DNA from: a virus
Strand: one strand, 5' to 3'
IMG/VR virus record: IMGVR_UViG_3300005617_000005
Coordinates: 1 to 64,000 of that record
Length of the DNA stretch: 64,000 bases
Shown here: piece by piece, positions 8,440 through 16,382 of the stretch
How positions within the stretch are numbered: position 1 is the first letter of the stretch
How the letters are laid out: each line of letters starts with the position of its first letter
Notes under the pieces: model-generated
Databases searched by the model: none
The model's input: only the letters and a program-made list of their open reading frames with translations
What the model was told of the DNA's origin: nothing
Translations under genes and position numbers: made by a program

Positions 8440-10083
8440 GTGGCCAGCTACAGCGAGATCATGGCAAAGCAGCGTGACGCTGCACCCGATCACGCCGCAG
8501 CGTCGCGCAAACGCGTACCGGTCCTTCATGCAGACGAGAGGAAAAAAATGAAGCGCAAGCGACGAGCAACGAAAGCCCAGCTTCGGGCGCTCAAGAAAGC
8601 TCGAGCGGCGAAGCGCCGCAAGCACGCCGGCGAGGGCGTCGTCCGTCGCGCGAAGAGCGGCAAGTTCTCGAAGCGCGGCAAACACATTGCCGGTCGCGTC
8701 GGTGCGGAAGCACGTCGTCGTCGGCGAGGAAAGAAGCGTCGTCGCAGCGCGCGCGAGGCAGCACCGCCGCGCACGAAGCGAAACCGCGCAGCCACGAAGG
8801 CGCAGAAGCGCTATTTGCGCGCCGCACGCAAGGCGAAAAAGCGCCGGAACACGTCGTCGCAGAAGGAGCTTCTGGCCGCGATCCGCGGATTGAAGCCCTA
8901 CGCACCTCGTCGCAAGAAGCGAAAAAAGGGCAAGCGACGCAGTGGCAAGAGCACCAAGCGCTTGACGAAGCGCACGAAACGCGCTTCGCTACGGAAAGCG
9001 AGCACTCGTGCGGGGATGTCGAGGCGTTCAGCGAAAAAGAGGAAGAGCATGGCCCGCAAGAGGAAAAAGTCAGGTCGTCGTCGCAAGGGACATCGTCGCG
9101 CCACGAAGAAACAACTTCGTGCGCTCTCGAAGGCGCGTGCTCAGCGCAAGCGCAACTTGCGCCGCGGTCGTGGCCGTCGCCATCGAGTGAAGGGCTACGT
9201 CGCTCGTCGGCGCAAGTCGCGTTGGCGAGTTCCGTCGCACCTCTCGCGAGAGGCGCGTCGTCGTCGCCACGCGCACGCATTCGACAACCCGATGGACGGG
9301 ATCGAGTTCGGCATCGCGCTCTTCACCGGTCTCATCGGCTACGGCGCGATGAGCTTCGGTCGCCGCTACCTCGCTGCTCACCGACCGGAGGCGAGCGGAT
9401 CGCTTTCGGGCGTGATGGCGATGGAGCTCGCACCGATGGATTGGAAGCAGTGGTTGCTCGGCGCCGTTCTCACGATCGGTCCGACAGTCGGCGGCCACTT
9501 CATCAAGAACAAACCGCTTCGCAGCGTCGTCCAGGGCTTCGGCTTTGGCGCCGGCATCGCGACCGCGGGCAAAGCGCTCGACGACGGCATCGCCATGCTC
9601 ACGAAGAAGACCGAGCTCGGCGCGCTGCTCTACGCGCCGGAAGTTTCGGCGCAGGCGTACACCAAGCCGCAAGGCACGGGCGCCGGCGCTCTTCCGGAAG
9701 GCGAGTGCGAAACGTGCGGGCGCAGCGACGGTCTCGGCAAGTGCTGCCGTTCGTCGTACACGGGCGCACCGAACCGCATGGACGTGCGAGACAACCCGCC
9801 GTCCGTTCCTCCGGCGCAAGCCCAACCCCCGATCGAGGCACCGCCGCCCGTCGTCAACAACATGACGCCGCGTGACATCCCCGTGCCGCCGGCGCCTCCT
9901 CCGCCGCCGCAGATCGCGCAACCGCAGACGCCGACGTTCACGCCGCAAGTGCCCATCGGGCAAGCGTCGCCGAGCCCGGTGCCCGCAGCACCGATGCCGC
10001 AATCGCCGATCGTCGGCGTGCGTGGCTTCCCGAACAGGATCGCCGGACCCAACTACAACTGGGGCAACCCGAGCGACAACTGA
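8440..10083 (+). CDS. Histone-H1-like basic repeats fused to membrane domain and Pro-rich tail
   Basis: About 547 residues. After roughly 36 ordinary residues, a stretch of about 245 is extraordinarily rich in Lys and Arg, with three copies of a motif like RRATKAQLRALKKARA. An R/H-rich end (ARRRRHAHAFDNP) leads into hydrophobic segments (IEFGIALFTGLIGYGAMSF; WLLGAVLTIGPTVGGHF), a CETCGRSDGLGKCC cysteine cluster and a Pro-rich C-terminus. It probably binds DNA and sits in a membrane, perhaps tethering or condensing the genome. GTG 8440 has the TANNNT box; ATG 8548 has GAGAGG six bases upstream and is a credible alternative start. Confidence 0.75.
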   Translation: MASYSEIMAKQRDAAPDHAAASRKRVPVLHADERKKMKRKRRATKAQLRALKKARAAKRRKHAGEGVVRRAKSGKFSKRGKHIAGRVGAEARRRRRGKKRRRSAREAAPPRTKRNRAATKAQKRYLRAARKAKKRRNTSSQKELLAAIRGLKPYAPRRKKRKKGKRRSGKSTKRLTKRTKRASLRKASTRAGMSRRSAKKRKSMARKRKKSGRRRKGHRRATKKQLRALSKARAQRKRNLRRGRGRRHRVKGYVARRRKSRWRVPSHLSREARRRRHAHAFDNPMDGIEFGIALFTGLIGYGAMSFGRRYLAAHRPEASGSLSGVMAMELAPMDWKQWLLGAVLTIGPTVGGHFIKNKPLRSVVQGFGFGAGIATAGKALDDGIAMLTKKTELGALLYAPEVSAQAYTKPQGTGAGALPEGECETCGRSDGLGKCCRSSYTGAPNRMDVRDNPPSVPPAQAQPPIEAPPPVVNNMTPRDIPVPPAPPPPPQIAQPQTPTFTPQVPIGQASPSPVPAAPMPQSPIVGVRGFPNRIAGPNYNWGNPSDN

Positions 10084-10100
10084 TCTCCGAGATTTCGAGA

Positions 10101-10140
10101 TGCTTGAGCCCCAACGACGAAAGTCCGAGGGGCTGAGGCA
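10101..10140 (+). promoter_or_regulatory. Structured RNA element, copy A, before capsid candidate
   Basis: A 40-base element that folds as an outer stem (TGC/GCA), an AGCCCC/GGGGCT stem, a small internal loop, and an apical GAC-GAAA-GTC hairpin. The copy at 11733 keeps the layout while the apical pairs change to GGA-GAAA-TCC. Not a normal terminator: no T-tract follows. Confidence 0.55.
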
Positions 10141-10206
10141 TTGAAAAGACCAGAGTCGCTCGTCATACAGGTCTAGGAACTACCGAGCGAAAAGAAAGAA
10201 GAAGAC

Positions 10207-11673
10207 ATGCAGAAGATCACGCAAGAGCGCAGCCGTCCCGAGCCGACCCGAAGCATCAACCGCACCCCGATCGTCAATCGGATCAAGGTCGACAAGGACC
10301 TTCGTGACCGACGCACGATCGGTCTCGGCGTGCGCCCCGACGAGAGCAAGCTGAAGGCGGCGAACGCCGGCCTCGGCAAGCTCAAGGACGGACACATGCC
10401 CGATCCGAAGGAGCTCGGACTCGGCGCTCCGTTCAAGGGCGGCGAAGGCGCGCCCCCGATCGCGTCGCAGATCGTTCGTCGTGGCCTCGGCGATTTCGTC
10501 GACGCCATCCGCAACTCGGTCGCGTGCCCGATCTGGAACATGCCGGTCGTCGAGAGCTCGCGCGGCACCTTCGGTGGCCCGCTGCTCGACACGGACATCA
10601 CCCGCCTCTTCGGAGCGAGGATCAATCCGTTCGGCTGGAACGACACGACCGAGGGTCTCGACTCGTTCGACACCACGCTCGCGGAGAACGGCAAGACGCA
10701 GACGGCGATGCTCGTTTGCGCGGTCGGCTGGAAGCTCCAGCCCGAGCCGCTCTGCTTCACGCAGGAGATCAACGCGTGGACGGCGCCGGAGTCGACGGCG
10801 ACGCAGCCGTTCTCGCCGAACAACTTCACCACGAACGACCTCGCTGCGATCCTCGGCCAAGCCGTGGACACGCAGGACTTCGAGCCCGCCGTGCTCGAGT
10901 GGGGCTGGCCGCAGAACTACGCGTGCTGGCACATGGTCCGTGGCTACCACCTCCGCTGGATGGTCGGTCAGCACACGAACATCTTCGACGAGTCGCTCCG
11001 CAACACCGCGGTGATGCCGACGAACGCGCAAGAGGGCTCGGCGTCCTCGAGCGAGGTCGACATCAACGAGTTCATCCGTCGGGTGAACGACCGGTACACG
11101 GGTACCGGCGGTCTCGGCAGCAACATGGTCGCCCTCAAGTTCGACACGATCCGCCTCGGCGTCGTGGCGGGCGGTGGCAACGTCGGTCGCTTCGCTCCGT
11201 CGCGTACGGGCGAGCTCGCTGGCGCGACCTACGGCGGCATGGACCTCCGCAGCTTGCTCAAGAACAACGACGAGTTCCGCAAGCTCACGATCCCGTACTT
11301 CCTCAACGCGGCGATCCCGATCGGGCTCTTCGCGCAGGAGTCGGACAAGTTCCAGGCGGACATCATGCGCGCGTACCTCTCGGCGACCCAGTCGCCGGGC
11401 AACGCGGGCGGAACCGTTCCCCCGGCGATCGTCGACGCGGCGAACATCGCGCTCGGCCCGACGTCGGCGTTCCTCGAACGCACGATGGATGGCGCTGCGG
11501 ACGTCTCGCAGACCGTCTTCTCGCAGCGACGCCTGTTCAAGGGTGGCGATCTCAAGGTCGAGGTCGACATCAAGGGCTTCGAGGTCGACGAGGACTGGTA
11601 CAACGTCCTCAAGAACAACCCGGAGCTCCGGGACGCGTTCATGTGCGAGTGCGGCTGCGGCTGGCCGAAGTGA
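10207..11673 (+). CDS. Major capsid protein candidate
   Basis: 488 residues, soluble, no spans. The first 95 residues are basic and contain four GLG tripeptides (39-41, 55-57, 71-73, 93-95), as if a flexible or cleaved N-terminus. The rest is beta-rich (TAMLVCAVGWKLQPEP; YHLRWMVGQH; VALKFDTIRLGVVAG) and ends in a Cys-rich tip (CECGCGW). It is a long protein in the centre of the virion block and is followed by two smaller beta-rich proteins. I see nothing typical of the HK97 fold; a double-jelly-roll fold is possible but unproven. AAGAAAGAAGAAG precedes the ATG. Confidence 0.5.
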   Translation: MQKITQERSRPEPTRSINRTPIVNRIKVDKDLRDRRTIGLGVRPDESKLKAANAGLGKLKDGHMPDPKELGLGAPFKGGEGAPPIASQIVRRGLGDFVDAIRNSVACPIWNMPVVESSRGTFGGPLLDTDITRLFGARINPFGWNDTTEGLDSFDTTLAENGKTQTAMLVCAVGWKLQPEPLCFTQEINAWTAPESTATQPFSPNNFTTNDLAAILGQAVDTQDFEPAVLEWGWPQNYACWHMVRGYHLRWMVGQHTNIFDESLRNTAVMPTNAQEGSASSSEVDINEFIRRVNDRYTGTGGLGSNMVALKFDTIRLGVVAGGGNVGRFAPSRTGELAGATYGGMDLRSLLKNNDEFRKLTIPYFLNAAIPIGLFAQESDKFQADIMRAYLSATQSPGNAGGTVPPAIVDAANIALGPTSAFLERTMDGAADVSQTVFSQRRLFKGGDLKVEVDIKGFEVDEDWYNVLKNNPELRDAFMCECGCGWPK

Positions 11674-11732
11674 TTCGGCACGAAGCAGATTGACGGCGCG
11701 CGAGCGCAATCTTTTCGCTTCGACATTCTAAC

Positions 11733-11772
11733 TGCCTGAGCCCCGACGGAGAAATCCCGAGGGGCTAAGGCA
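11733..11772 (+). promoter_or_regulatory. Structured RNA element, copy B, before second capsid candidate
   Basis: Same 40-base length and fold as 10101-10140, with compensating changes in the apical stem (GGA/TCC for GAC/GTC) and T to C opposite G in the outer stem. Both copies are followed by TTGAA(A/G)AG. Here the element ends 13 bases before the ATG. Confidence 0.55.
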
Positions 11773-11785
11773 TTGAAGAGGCCCG

Positions 11786-12532
11786 ATGCCGAAGCTGACA
11801 GAAGAAGAGACCGAACGCCTCCTGGACAAGATGGTCGAAGACCGCATCAAAGCGGTCGGCCTCGGTGGTCTCGGACAGCATTCGCCGATCGTCTCGCCGT
11901 CCGGCCTTGGAGCTGCACCGCGCGTCGGGCTCGGCTGCGGTGAAGATGCGGTCGTCCAGATGCTCCACCACGGCTACCCGCGGCTCGCGCTCGTTCGCGC
12001 GCTCGGCGTGCCGCTCGCTCCGTGGGTCATCAGCATCCCCTTCACGTTCGACACGCCAGAAGCAGAGCAGACGCTCGCGAACCAGGGCACGGACGGCACG
12101 ATCACGCAGGATGTGTTCGTCGAGGCAATGGTCACACGCGTGACCATCGATCGCGTGCCCGTCAGCCCGTTCGATGCTCCGGGCGACTACGCCTACAACT
12201 TCACGTCCGGCATCGAAGCAACGCTGCAAGTCGACGGGACGCCGCGCTACGAAGTCACGACCGACTTCACGCCGCTCTCGACGCTCACCGACGTGTTCAA
12301 CGGCAACTCGAAGTGGCCGTTCTCGTGGTGCTTCACGTACATGCAGCAACTCAAGATGCAGCTCCGGAATCGCATCCAGCTTCCGGATGCGCCGGTGACC
12401 GTGATCATCAGCTTCCGCGGTTGGCAGCCGGTGACCGATCTCCTCGTCAACATGACGAACCGAAACGCCGTCGAGCGTTTGCGGCAACTCGGCTACACCG
12501 TTCCGGACAGCTATCTCGACTACTTGCGCTGA
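11786..12532 (+). CDS. Capsid-associated beta protein (vertex or minor capsid candidate)
   Basis: 248 residues. A helical N-terminus (TEEETERLLDKMVEDR) is followed by four GLG tripeptides within the first 50 residues. The remainder looks like a single beta sandwich (VFVEAMVTRVTIDRVPV; SGIEATLQVDG; VTVIISFRGWQPV). It directly follows the main capsid candidate and has the same RNA element upstream. Jelly-roll vertex protein is an inference. Confidence 0.5.
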   Translation: MPKLTEEETERLLDKMVEDRIKAVGLGGLGQHSPIVSPSGLGAAPRVGLGCGEDAVVQMLHHGYPRLALVRALGVPLAPWVISIPFTFDTPEAEQTLANQGTDGTITQDVFVEAMVTRVTIDRVPVSPFDAPGDYAYNFTSGIEATLQVDGTPRYEVTTDFTPLSTLTDVFNGNSKWPFSWCFTYMQQLKMQLRNRIQLPDAPVTVIISFRGWQPVTDLLVNMTNRNAVERLRQLGYTVPDSYLDYLR

Positions 12533-12551
12533 TGGGCGCTGAAGGGCGCTC

Positions 12552-13571
12552 ATGAGTGACGACGAGAAAAAGGAGCTGAGAGGACGAATCGAGGTGCTCG
12601 AGCGCCGCCTCGTTGGTCTCGGCGATCGTCCGAGCCCGACGTCGTCGTTGTTCGGCAGCAAGATTCTCTCAGCGGCCAAGCCGAAGAGCATCGAGTTCAC
12701 GTCGAAGGGCGTCGACGAGGCGCTTCAAGGCATCGCGTCCGATGCGTGGGGCGGTCTACTCTGGCCGGGCCTTCGCGTGCCGACGCTGCCAACGCCGGAC
12801 CCGGAGCATCGCTATCTCTTTCTGCTCTGCTCGTTCACGATGTCCGCCGGCGACACCGCGCGCATCGACGGTCTCCGCAACGGCTGGTCGATGGGCTTCG
12901 ATCAAGTCACAAATCCGGGACAACAGGGGGAAACGCACCGCATCGTTGAGCAATGGATCAAGAGCCCGCTCTACAAAGGGCCGGACTTCAACGTGCTCTT
13001 CCACTTGCGCAAGCTCACGATCAACGAGCCACGACGCCCGAACCCGAGTGCCGTCGTCGATCCCGTGACGGGCTTTCTCGTTAGCACGGCGTTCAAGACG
13101 TCGGACACGCCCGCGCTGCTCTACAACACGATCGGCGGCGCCGTCGGCAACCCGTTCTACACCGGCCTCACCGGCTACGTGCCGCCGAACCGCGGACGTC
13201 CGTGGGGAAAACCTCTCGGCGGTCTCGGATCGTTTCAGGACATCAAGGCCGATTGGAGCAACCCCGGCGCGTGGCACGCGCTCGACATTCCGCTCAGGGG
13301 CCCGTGCCGCGTCGCGCTCTACGCGAGCGTGCAGCAAGGCAACCCCGCGACGCGCACGTTGCTCGACGTGCCGGGTGGGTCGATGGCGGATTTCCCGCTC
13401 GGACTTTCGGCCGAGGAGCAGTTCCTCGCGAAGTGGAGCGTCGCGCCGCTGACAGCGCAGCGACCGGGCCCGATCGCGTGGCGCGTCGCCGGCGCGCTTC
13501 GAGTGAAGTTCGAGGACATCACTCCGGGCTCGTCGATGTTCCGGAACTTCGTCATGGACGGTGAGAAATGA
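12552..13571 (+). CDS. Third capsid-block protein, beta-rich
   Basis: 339 residues. Short N-terminal coiled coil (DDEKKELRGRIEVLERRL) ending VGLGDRPSP, with GLG at 22-24 as in the neighbours. The body is beta-rich, with aromatic strands (RYLFLLCSFTMSAG; WRVAGALRVKFED). No membrane span. Probably a virion protein, for example a second capsid or vertex component. Its stop overlaps the next start (ATGA). Confidence 0.5.
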   Translation: MSDDEKKELRGRIEVLERRLVGLGDRPSPTSSLFGSKILSAAKPKSIEFTSKGVDEALQGIASDAWGGLLWPGLRVPTLPTPDPEHRYLFLLCSFTMSAGDTARIDGLRNGWSMGFDQVTNPGQQGETHRIVEQWIKSPLYKGPDFNVLFHLRKLTINEPRRPNPSAVVDPVTGFLVSTAFKTSDTPALLYNTIGGAVGNPFYTGLTGYVPPNRGRPWGKPLGGLGSFQDIKADWSNPGAWHALDIPLRGPCRVALYASVQQGNPATRTLLDVPGGSMADFPLGLSAEEQFLAKWSVAPLTAQRPGPIAWRVAGALRVKFEDITPGSSMFRNFVMDGEK

Positions 13572-14560
13572 GACGCAATCTTCTTGCGCTGGTTCGTGAA
13601 CCCGTTTTCCGGACGCCGGCGATCGACCAGAACGCGCCGCTTCCGACGCCGGCGCCGGGTGAAGCACTGCCCGGCGAGTACGGAGCCGCGGAGATCGCTC
13701 GTCGAGCTCGAATGGAGCAAGCGCTTCCGTCCGGTGAGAAAAAGTCTCCGCCGTATCGTCCGCCGCCGTACCAGTGGGGCGGCCTCCACGGAATCTCGAA
13801 GCAGAACCACGTCGCTGCGCTGAAACACCTCGCCGGTCTCGGTGGTGTGTGGTGCATGCACAAAGACAATCCGCCGCAGCGCGCGCCGCGCGGGTTCGGC
13901 GCCGGCGGCGCATCGGCGTTCACGATGACGGCCGCGCAAGCGCTCAACGATCATCTCGATACGAACAACTGCGCCGGCTGCAACGACATGACGTCGCAGC
14001 TTCGACAGCTCACGTTCGCGTTCAAGGCCGCGTACCTCACGGACACGGGGATCGCGCCGCAGGTGAACCTCAACATGAGCAGCGCGCTCGCGATGACGGC
14101 CTACGGGCCGGGCACCGATCAAGCGCTCGCGCTCGTTCTCGGCGCTGCGAAGTCGTACACGAACGGTCCGTGCACCGACGACAGCGGCAACTGCCTCGGA
14201 AAAACCCCGACGCCGATCATCCCGCCGGCGGTCTCGGCGCTCGAGCAGCAAATCGTCAAAGCGATCATGAGCGCGATCCAGCAAGCGCAATTCCTTCCGC
14301 AGCCCGAGCTCGTGAACGGGCTCGTGCAGGGCTTCGCCGCGCTGGTCAACCAGATCGGATTCGAGCTCGCGAAGCTCAATCAGCCGAAGGACGGCCCGAC
14401 GTTGATCGTCGACAAAACCGATCCGACCAAGACCGTCGTCGTGACAACGCCCCCGAAAGAGGGCTGGACTACGGGCGAGAAGATCGCCGCCGGCGTCGGC
14501 GCCGGCGTCGCGCTCACGGCAGTGGCGCTTCTCGTGTACAATGTCGCCAAAAGGAGCTGA
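13568..14560 (+). CDS. C-terminally membrane-anchored virion protein candidate
   Basis: 330 residues. RARMEQALP then PYQW echoes the 6717 product. A helical region contains HVAALKHLAGLGGVWCMHKD. The middle part is Ala-rich helix, and the C-terminus has one span (IAAGVGAGVALTAVALLVY) ending NVAKRS. Isolated Cys pairs (CAGCND) may bind metal. Family not recognised. Confidence 0.65.
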   Translation: MRRNLLALVREPVFRTPAIDQNAPLPTPAPGEALPGEYGAAEIARRARMEQALPSGEKKSPPYRPPPYQWGGLHGISKQNHVAALKHLAGLGGVWCMHKDNPPQRAPRGFGAGGASAFTMTAAQALNDHLDTNNCAGCNDMTSQLRQLTFAFKAAYLTDTGIAPQVNLNMSSALAMTAYGPGTDQALALVLGAAKSYTNGPCTDDSGNCLGKTPTPIIPPAVSALEQQIVKAIMSAIQQAQFLPQPELVNGLVQGFAALVNQIGFELAKLNQPKDGPTLIVDKTDPTKTVVVTTPPKEGWTTGEKIAAGVGAGVALTAVALLVYNVAKRS

Positions 14561-14564
14561 GACT

Positions 14565-15209
14565 ATGAACCGTGTAGCGGCACTTCACCAATTGGCTCGA
14601 GCGCATCACGGGCTCGGGCGTGCGCGCGGAGAAGGTCTCGGCATTCCTGGTCCGTGGGGCAACGTTCCGGGGCAAGCGATCGCCGCTGGCACGTACGAGA
14701 TCAGCGGCACGCAGGTCTACCTGCGCGAGCAGCCGTCGACGTCGTCGGCCGACAAGGGCGCGTTCAACGCCACGTACGGCGACAACGGCGGGAAGGTCGT
14801 CGGCGAGCCGGATCAGGTCGACTTCGATGGTCAGACCGGCGATCAGGGCGGTCTGCGCTTCGCTTCCGTCACCGTGAAGACCGGCGCGCTCGCCGGCAAG
14901 AGCGGTTTCGTCGCGATGAAGTACATGGCGCCGGTCGGTTGGACCGCGTCGCACGGCGGAACGGGCTCTGCACCCGCGGCACCGCCGCCGGTCGATCAGG
15001 GCGGTGGGGGTGGAGGCTCGACGCCGCCGCTCGCAATGACGGGCGACGCGTCCGAGAAGTGGAAGCCGTGGCTCATCGGCGGGATCGCGGCGCTCGGCGC
15101 CGGCGGTCTCCTCTATCTGCTCTTCGGCACGAAGACAGGCAAGAAAGCTCGCCGGCGCGGCAAAGCACGCAGGCGTTTGCGCCGCATCCGTCGCGGCCGG
15201 AAGCGCTAG
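14565..15209 (+). CDS. SH3-like domain protein with C-terminal membrane anchor
   Basis: 214 residues; AAGGAG eight bases upstream. N-terminus MNRVAALHQLARAHHGLG matches the 6350 product. Residues about 45-125 resemble a bacterial SH3 domain (TYEISGTQVYLREQPS to GFVAMKYMAPVGW), a fold often used to bind peptidoglycan. A Gly linker leads to one span (WLIGGIAALGAGGLLYLLF) and a long Arg/Lys tail. Possible role: a virion membrane protein touching the cell wall during entry. Confidence 0.7.
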   Translation: MNRVAALHQLARAHHGLGRARGEGLGIPGPWGNVPGQAIAAGTYEISGTQVYLREQPSTSSADKGAFNATYGDNGGKVVGEPDQVDFDGQTGDQGGLRFASVTVKTGALAGKSGFVAMKYMAPVGWTASHGGTGSAPAAPPPVDQGGGGGGSTPPLAMTGDASEKWKPWLIGGIAALGAGGLLYLLFGTKTGKKARRRGKARRRLRRIRRGRKR

Positions 15210-15385
15210 TTCAGTTTCTTCCTGAACGGCGACGTGCCCGTCTTGTCGTAGTACGCCGTCTCCCACGCGTGCATCGCGTCGCGAAGCGTCGTTTCGAGCG
15301 GAAGCGCGTCGACCGCCTCGTCAGCCGCGCGCCGGCCGCGAGGATCAGGAAAAATCTGCTCGATCGTTTGGCCCTTGCGACTCAA
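15206..15385 (-). CDS. Small hypothetical protein (59 aa)
   Basis: TTG start overlapping the upstream stop (TTGA). Body AVDALPLETTLRDAMHAWE looks helical. The stop shares CTAG with the convergent gene. The start choice rests on the overlap pattern of this operon; a longer frame upstream is mostly out-of-frame sequence of the neighbour. Confidence 0.45.
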   Translation of the reverse strand: MSRKGQTIEQIFPDPRGRRAADEAVDALPLETTLRDAMHAWETAYYDKTGTSPFRKKLN

Positions 15386-15672
15386 CCGAGCCGACTCCTG
15401 CCAGGGCCGGGCTTTTGGAGCGGTGGCGGTGCGGACGGTGCGGGCGGAGGCGTTCGATAAGGGCCAGTGAACAATCCGGGATCGCACAACGGACACGGCA
15501 CCGGTATTTTCCCGTGCGTCTCGCACTGAATGCTCCCCGCTTCGCGGCTCGCTTCTAGGTTGAGCTTTTTGGTCATGCGAAGCGTTGCGCGAAGACTCCA
15601 CACCTCGATCGTTTGCATGACGGCGTACACCGCGATGGCGGCGAGCGAGTAGACGAGCCACTGATCGGTCAT
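15382..15672 (-). CDS. Small membrane protein with Cys pair and Pro-rich tail
   Basis: 96 residues. N-terminal span (LVYSLAAIAVYAVMQTIEVW), then a basic segment, a C-x11-CPLC metal-site candidate (CETHGKIPVPCPLC) and a Pro-rich tail. ATGA overlap with the gene upstream. Function unknown. Confidence 0.6.
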   Translation of the reverse strand: MTDQWLVYSLAAIAVYAVMQTIEVWSLRATLRMTKKLNLEASREAGSIQCETHGKIPVPCPLCDPGLFTGPYRTPPPAPSAPPPLQKPGPGRSRLG

Positions 15673-15836
15673 GCCGGTTTCGCTTCGAGCGCAGCGTCGC
15701 GGATGCGCAGCCACGCTTCGATGTTGGCTGTTCGACCCGTTTCCTTCGCGTACTTTTCGGCTGCGTCGACGAAACGTCGCGCCGAGTCGATGATGAACTT
15801 CGCGTCTTCTGCATCGAGCTCGATCTTCACTTTCAT
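15669..15836 (-). CDS. Small helical protein (55 aa)
   Basis: Starts MKVKIELDAEDAKFIID and is helical throughout, with no metal site or span. Overlaps both neighbours by four bases. No family recognised. Confidence 0.6.
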   Translation of the reverse strand: MKVKIELDAEDAKFIIDSARRFVDAAEKYAKETGRTANIEAWLRIRDAALEAKPA

Positions 15837-16138
15837 TCTTCCCACCGTTCCGGATGCTCTGGAATCCAGTCTTGAATTGGTACGCGCTCGGGGTCGCTCT
15901 CGAACGTGTTGATGCAGCGTCCGTCCGGCAATGTGATCTCTTTGATGTAGTCCCACTCACCGACGTCCCAGAAAATCTCGACGACCCACCCGTTGCCGAG
16001 CTTGTAGTGTTCGTACCTCAGCTTCGTGATCGAAATCTCGCCGCGATCGACAGCGTTGAGCACGGCGAGAATCTCAGCGTCCGTGATCCCTTCGCGTTCG
16101 TCTCGCGCGAGAATCTTTTTGTCGAACCAGTCGGTCAT
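15833..16138 (-). CDS. Hypothetical protein (101 aa)
   Basis: Soluble, acidic. WFDKKILARDEREGITDAE is helical; WVVEIFWDVGEWDYIKEITL is beta-rich. Part of the overlapping operon 15206-16320. No family recognised. Confidence 0.6.
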   Translation of the reverse strand: MTDWFDKKILARDEREGITDAEILAVLNAVDRGEISITKLRYEHYKLGNGWVVEIFWDVGEWDYIKEITLPDGRCINTFESDPERVPIQDWIPEHPERWEE

Positions 16139-16320
16139 TTCGCATCTCCGACGCGTGTGGCGCCGTTCGCTGACGCCATGAACATGTGGCCATCACAATA
16201 GTTCGCATGGTCGTACGCATCGTTTCGACCGTCAGCGGCAGCGCGATGCCATTTCGCGTGATGCTTCGCCGGCTCGGTGCATCGTTCCCACTCGCACTGC
16301 GGTTTTTTCTCGTCTGTCAC
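16135..16320 (-). CDS. Small zinc-binding protein candidate
   Basis: 61 residues from a GTG start. CEWERC, two spaced His, then YCDGH make a likely zinc site. First gene of the leftward operon; its promoter region faces the GroES transcript. Confidence 0.6.
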   Translation of the reverse strand: MTDEKKPQCEWERCTEPAKHHAKWHRAAADGRNDAYDHANYCDGHMFMASANGATRVGDAK

Positions 16321-16345
16321 GGGATGCGCTAGAGCATAGAACTAC

Positions 16346-16375
16346 TTGCGCTTGAGCACAACTCTGGCGTATCGT
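16346..16375 (+). promoter_or_regulatory. Promoter TTGCGC-N18-TATCGT, leaderless
   Basis: TTGCGC 16346-16351, 18-base spacer, TATCGT 16370-16375, seven bases to ATG 16383 of the GroES-like gene. Confidence 0.5.
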
Positions 16376-16382
16376 TGGGCCC

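Noticed and set aside
8591-9280. Cys/Ser-rich minus-strand ORF
   Set aside because: Shadow of the Lys/Arg-rich plus-strand gene at 8440; no start context and no protein-like pattern.
10207-11673. HK97-fold major capsid protein
   Set aside because: No delta-domain/scaffold, E-loop or P-domain pattern could be recognised and no adjacent portal or head-completion genes; left as fold unknown.
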